Shown here one piece after another: positions 60,392 through 64,000 of a DNA stretch of 64,000 nt. The notes beneath the pieces were generated by a model. It was not told the origin of the DNA. It was given only the letters and a program-made list of their open reading frames with translations, and made no database searches. Made by a program: the position numbers and the translations under genes. Numbering within the stretch: the first letter of the stretch is position 1; every line of letters starts with the position of its first letter. The DNA is from Actimicrobium sp034313845 (GTDB taxonomy: Bacteria > Pseudomonadota > Gammaproteobacteria > Burkholderiales > Burkholderiaceae_D): NCBI RefSeq assembly GCF_034313845.1, contig NZ_JAVIWN010000007.1. One strand, given 5' to 3'.

Positions 60392-61642
60392 CTAGCCGAA
60401 ACGGCGCAACGCATCCAGTGCCAGTCCGGCACCGATGCTGCCAAACAGATCGCCTTCGATTGCACGCGCATCCGGCACCAGCCGGGCAATGCGCTGTCGC
60501 AGCGAACCGACGCCACTGGAGCCGCCGGTGAAAAACACCGTGTCGACATCGCTGGCCGCAACGCCTGCATCGCGCAGCAAATCGGCGACCGTACTTTCGA
60601 CGGTGCCCAACAGGCGCACGATCGACGCATCGAACGCATCACGGGTGATCGTCACTTCCTCGCGCGGTGCCAGGCGGTCCAGGTTCAGGATGGCCGACTC
60701 GGCTTGCGACAGTGCGATCTTGCCTTCCTCGACCTGTATCGCCAGCCAGTGGCCGCTACGCTCGCGGATCACATCGAGTAGCCGATCGAGCTTGGGGCGG
60801 TCGCGGGCATCGCGATAGATGTCCTTGAGCTGCAGCCAAGTTTTTTGCGTATAGGCCAGATTGATGGTGTGCCAGGTGGCCAGATTGAAGTAATAGCTGG
60901 AGGGGACTTCGCTGTCATTATTGAGTTGGCTGCCCAGTCCCAGCAGCGGCATGACGGACGACAGGCTGAGGTATTTGTCGAAGTCGGTACCGCCGATATG
61001 CACACCGCCCGAGGCGAGGATGTCGCTGCGGCGATCGACCTGGCGGGCGCGTTGCGGTGAGACGCGGATCAGCGAAAAGTCCGACGTACCACCGCCGATG
61101 TCGGCCACCAGCACGATCTCTTCGCGATCAATGCGTGACTCGTAATCGAACGCGGCAGCAATCGGCTCGAACTGAAAAGCGACCTGACGAAACCCCGCCG
61201 CACCGGCAATGTCGCTCAGGGTTTGCTCGGCCAGCCGGTCGGCCTTCTCGTTACCATCGACGAAAAAGACCGGGCGTCCGATCACCGCATGCTGGAAGGA
61301 CTGGCCGCTGGCGGTTTCGGCGCGGCGCTTGAGTTCGCCGATGAACTGGCCCAGCAACATGCGAAACGGCAGTGCGCGTCCCAGCACTTCGGTCTGGCCA
61401 TCGATGAGGCCGGTGCCAAGCAGGCTTTTCAGCGAGCGCATCAGGCGGCCTTCATAACCGGCGAGGTAATTGGCCAGCGCGGCGCGGCCATAGCTGACCT
61501 GCTCGTCTTCGGCATTGAAAAATACCGCCGAAGGCAAGGTCAGCTTGCCGTCTTCGAGCGCCAGCAGCGCGGCGTGTCCGGGCCGGACGACGCCAACCGT
61601 GGAATTGGAGGTGCCAAAATCGACGCCACAAGCGTTCGCCAT
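60392..61642 (-). CDS. yegD: YegD-like Hsp70 family protein
   Basis: This 416-residue actin-fold ATPase starts at ATG 61642 (MANACGVDFGTSNSTVGVV). The phosphate-1 loop is VDFGTSNSTVG, the second phosphate motif VLVADIGGGTSDFSLIRVS, and the adenosine motif VFFTGGSSGVGSLRQRIA. The substrate-binding domain of DnaK is absent, as is usual for YegD, which is nearly a stand-alone nucleotide-binding domain. The insertion LATWHTINLAYTQKTWLQL is family-typical. No cochaperone is linked. The role in the cell is not established. Confidence 0.92.
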   Translation of the reverse strand: MANACGVDFGTSNSTVGVVRPGHAALLALEDGKLTLPSAVFFNAEDEQVSYGRAALANYLAGYEGRLMRSLKSLLGTGLIDGQTEVLGRALPFRMLLGQFIGELKRRAETASGQSFQHAVIGRPVFFVDGNEKADRLAEQTLSDIAGAAGFRQVAFQFEPIAAAFDYESRIDREEIVLVADIGGGTSDFSLIRVSPQRARQVDRRSDILASGGVHIGGTDFDKYLSLSSVMPLLGLGSQLNNDSEVPSSYYFNLATWHTINLAYTQKTWLQLKDIYRDARDRPKLDRLLDVIRERSGHWLAIQVEEGKIALSQAESAILNLDRLAPREEVTITRDAFDASIVRLLGTVESTVADLLRDAGVAASDVDTVFFTGGSSGVGSLRQRIARLVPDARAIEGDLFGSIGAGLALDALRRFG

Positions 61643-61825
61643 GAGCTTACTTTCATCAACCGGAAATGGGTCGCAGATCATAGTCGAACGCAGACTGAAA
61701 GTCTCGCCCTAATTGCGCTTGCAGCGCGCTTGCCGGGGCTTCCGGCTGGTCTGCAAAAATGCGCAGTGGACGCGTCGACAGGGTGATCGACAGTAGAATC
61801 ATTTTTTTTGAAGGAGGCCATGCCG

Positions 61826-62401
61826 ATGACTCTCTCCCGCTGTTCCTGGGTACCGACTACCAATGCCTTGTATGTCGCTTATCACGACGATGAATGGGGT
61901 GTGCCGTGTCATGACGAGCGCCGTCTTTTCGAGATGCTCAATCTCGAAGGGGCGCAAGCCGGACTGAGCTGGTCAACCATTCTGAACAAGCGGGCCACTT
62001 ACCGGCTTGCTTTCGACGACTGGGATGCGCGCAAGATTGCTCTTTACGATGCGGACAAGGTGGCACAGTTGCTGGCTGATCCGGGCATCGTGCGCAATCG
62101 CCTGAAAGTCGCCGCAACGATTTCCAATGCGCGTGCCTACTTGCGCCTGTGTGACGAAGTGGGTGGGCTCGATGCTTACTTGTGGGGTTTCGTCGGCGGT
62201 GTGCCTGTGCAGGGCGCAGCGGTGGCGGTGCCAACAAAAACTGCGCTGTCGGACCGGCTCTCCAAGGACCTGCTCGGACGCGGCTTCAAGTTCGTCGGCT
62301 CGACCATCGTGTACGCGTATCTGCAGGGAATAGGCGTGGTTAACGACCATGCGCCGCATTGTTATTTGCACGCCGCTGCCGTGTCTCATCCTGCTCCGTG
62401 A
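61826..62401 (+). CDS. tag: DNA-3-methyladenine glycosylase I
   Basis: This 191-residue base-excision repair enzyme removes 3-methyladenine from DNA. The start MTLSRCSWVPTTNALYVAYH is at ATG 61826, eight bases after GGAGG; the ATG at 61820 is too close. The zinc-binding residues typical of Tag are seen as Cys 6, His in YHDDEWGVP and the C-terminal DHAPHCY. The helix-hairpin-helix region includes FEMLNLEGAQAGLSWSTILN and FVGSTIVYAYLQGIGVVNDH. The length is standard. The mnmC frame follows 69 bases later on the same strand. Confidence 0.95.
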   Translation: MTLSRCSWVPTTNALYVAYHDDEWGVPCHDERRLFEMLNLEGAQAGLSWSTILNKRATYRLAFDDWDARKIALYDADKVAQLLADPGIVRNRLKVAATISNARAYLRLCDEVGGLDAYLWGFVGGVPVQGAAVAVPTKTALSDRLSKDLLGRGFKFVGSTIVYAYLQGIGVVNDHAPHCYLHAAAVSHPAP

Positions 62402-62470
62402 AGATCGGCACCACCTGTCCGCGGCGTGGCGGTTCTGCGATCACCTTCCAACAACCCTTATCCTGACGGC

Positions 62471-64000
62471 ATGGCTGAAATCTGTACTCCTTCCGATACC
62501 CGGCACGTCGTGCTCGATACCTGCTTTGGTACCGGTGACGCATTCCTGCATCAATGGCAAGCCGCGACGCGCCCCTTGCATTACCTCGCTTTTCTGGCGC
62601 AGCCGATCAGTGCGGACGAACTGTTGCGCCGTCATGCCGACTGGCCTGAACTCGCCGGTCAGGCGCACGCTTTGCGCGCAGCATGGCCGGATCATGTTGC
62701 CGGTTTCCACCGTTTGCTGTTTGACGAAGGGCGCGTCAGCCTGACGCTGATGATCGGCACGCTCGCTGGATGCCTGTCGCAATGCGTGGCACACGTTGAC
62801 GCATTCCGGATTGACATGCTGGCTGCCACAACGATGGCGCGCCGGCTGGCGCAACTGGCTGCGTCGCAATCGACGCTACGCTTGTCGGCAGCGTGTCCGG
62901 TTGATGCGTTGGAGCGGGCCGGATTTGTTTTTACGTCGGCGTTGCAGGCCACCTATCAGCCGCGTCGTTCCTCCGGCAAGACGGTGGCCACAGGCGAACG
63001 CCATGCCATTGTGCTCGGCGCGGGTCTGGCGGGTGCGGCAATCTGCGAACGGCTGGCGGTGCGGGGTTGGCGCGTGACGCTGCTGGAGCGTCACGCTGCT
63101 CCCGCACAGGAAGCCTCCGGTAACCTGGCTGGCATCGTGATGCCGGTCTTGTCCCAGGACGACAACCTGGCATCGCGCCTGAGTCGGGCCGCCTATCTGT
63201 TTGCGTTGCGGCGCTGGTCAGGGCTGGCACAGCCACGCTTCGAGGGCGAGCGCTGCGGTGTGCTGCAACTGGCGCGTGACGCCGACCACGCAGCGGCGCA
63301 GGCGCGCATTGACCGGCGCTGGAATTATCCGGCCAGCTATGCACGCTGGCTCGACAGCGCCGAAGCGACTGCCTTGCTGGGCAGTGCGGCACCGGACGGC
63401 GGCTGGCTGTTTGCGCAGGGCGGCTGGGCCCATCCTGCCGGCGTGTGTCGCGCGATGCTGGCAGCGTGCGGTACCCAGTTGACGGTGCGCTATCAGCAGG
63501 CAGCGACCTGCTTGCAGCGTGTCGATGATGCATGGCAAGTGCGCGATGCCGATGGCGTCTTGCTGGCACAGGCCCCGACTGTCATCTTTGCGAATGGCAA
63601 TGGTGCGACCCGATTTGCGCAACTGGCCGACCTGCCGCTGCAATCGGTGCGCGGACAGGTCACGCATGTCAGCGCGCCGGCCGCTTCTGCGCCGTCGCTG
63701 GTGGTGTGTCGCGAAGGATATCTGACGCCGCCAGTACAAGGCTGGCGTTGTGCCGGCGCGACCTACGATCAGGACGTCGAGGCTGGTTTGCGCTGGTCCA
63801 GTCAGCACGAAAATTTGCAGCGGGTGCAGGCAATGCTGCCTGGTATCTGGCCCGACGCATTCGATTTTCCACTGGCTGGCCGAGTCGGGTTTCGTTGTGT
63901 CGCACCGGATCGCTTGCCGCTGGTCGGCGCGCTGCCGGTGACTGCCGGAGCCTGTCGTGCAGAGCGTTTGCGTGATGTGCCGCGCTGGCCCGGATTGCAT
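62471..64000 (+). CDS. mnmC: MnmC-like tRNA modification enzyme with degenerate methyltransferase half (3' end outside window)
   Basis: Full MnmC is bifunctional: an FAD oxidase half converts cmnm5 to nm5 uridine 34 and a SAM methyltransferase half then makes mnm5. Here 510 codons are visible. The start is uncertain, as ATG 62471 has no clear ribosome-binding site and GTG 62426 is an alternative. The first 160 residues keep scattered MnmC methyltransferase features (VLDTCFGTGDAFLHQWQ, FHRLLFDEGRVSLTLMIGTL), but the usual N-terminal 50-60 residues and the DGFAP-like catalytic segment are absent. The FAD half is well preserved from HAIVLGAGLAGAAICERLAV through QEASGNLAGIVMPVLSQDDN. The stop lies outside the window. 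Confidence 0.85.
   Translation, partial: MAEICTPSDTRHVVLDTCFGTGDAFLHQWQAATRPLHYLAFLAQPISADELLRRHADWPELAGQAHALRAAWPDHVAGFHRLLFDEGRVSLTLMIGTLAGCLSQCVAHVDAFRIDMLAATTMARRLAQLAASQSTLRLSAACPVDALERAGFVFTSALQATYQPRRSSGKTVATGERHAIVLGAGLAGAAICERLAVRGWRVTLLERHAAPAQEASGNLAGIVMPVLSQDDNLASRLSRAAYLFALRRWSGLAQPRFEGERCGVLQLARDADHAAAQARIDRRWNYPASYARWLDSAEATALLGSAAPDGGWLFAQGGWAHPAGVCRAMLAACGTQLTVRYQQAATCLQRVDDAWQVRDADGVLLAQAPTVIFANGNGATRFAQLADLPLQSVRGQVTHVSAPAASAPSLVVCREGYLTPPVQGWRCAGATYDQDVEAGLRWSSQHENLQRVQAMLPGIWPDAFDFPLAGRVGFRCVAPDRLPLVGALPVTAGACRAERLRDVPRWPGLH

Overview
The window is chromosomal DNA of a Gram-negative betaproteobacterium, most likely a member of the Burkholderiales close to Oxalobacteraceae. 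This assignment is an inference from gene content. The window contains the replication-initiation neighbourhood: rpmH-rnpA-yidD-yidC-mnmE reads leftward and dnaA-dnaN-gyrB reads rightward, with no recF between dnaN and gyrB. Also fitting are a bifunctional PutA next to an Lrp-type regulator, a GTP-dependent PEP carboxykinase and a small DUF6139-like protein. No rRNA, tRNA, insertion sequence, prophage or CRISPR array was seen.

Layout. 1-4.7 kb: a leftward branched-chain amino acid (or related substrate) ABC transporter, livG-livF-binding protein-livH-livM, with an internal attenuator after the binding-protein gene; livM runs off the left edge. 4.85-9.0 kb: a GMC flavoenzyme and a methylmalonate-semialdehyde-type dehydrogenase, divergent from a LysR regulator with a good T-N11-A site in front of it. 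9.0-10.5 kb: a gene-free, AT-rich region with many DnaA boxes, built as two tandem modules exactly 496 bp apart. Each has a box followed by DnaA-trio-like triplets and an AT-rich stretch. I read it as a candidate oriC about 19 kb from dnaA, whose own flanks hold only isolated boxes. 10.5-20.5 kb: putA, its likely Lrp regulator, a second LysR, two small hypotheticals, pckG, a 2-hydroxyacid dehydrogenase and an unknown protein. 20.9-24.3 kb: two paralogous winged-helix proteins, a half-size asparaginase-like protein, a CAP-domain lipoprotein and a helical protein. 24.3-34 kb: the mnmE-to-rpmH operon and dnaA-dnaN-gyrB.

34-64 kb is an accessory-like mixture. It includes a glutathione S-transferase, a diguanylate cyclase with a frameshift at an A7 tract, a 1709-residue exonuclease-RecQ-UvrD fusion followed by a second UvrD-like helicase, a luciferase-like oxidoreductase, an RNase H-like protein, envelope proteins, ZntB, a triple beta/gamma-crystallin protein, two chemoreceptors and a C13-type peptidase. 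It continues with an acyltransferase, a putative LOV-domain light-sensing histidine kinase with its NarL-type regulator, a thioesterase, a YegD-like Hsp70, tag and an mnmC whose methyltransferase half looks degenerate (cut by the right edge).

Composition changes along the window: the left third is clearly more AT-rich than the region from about 24-28 kb rightward. Many genes need a start other than the longest possible one; chosen starts rest on Shine-Dalgarno-like sequences and on where family homology begins. All functional calls come from reading motifs; no database search was run.
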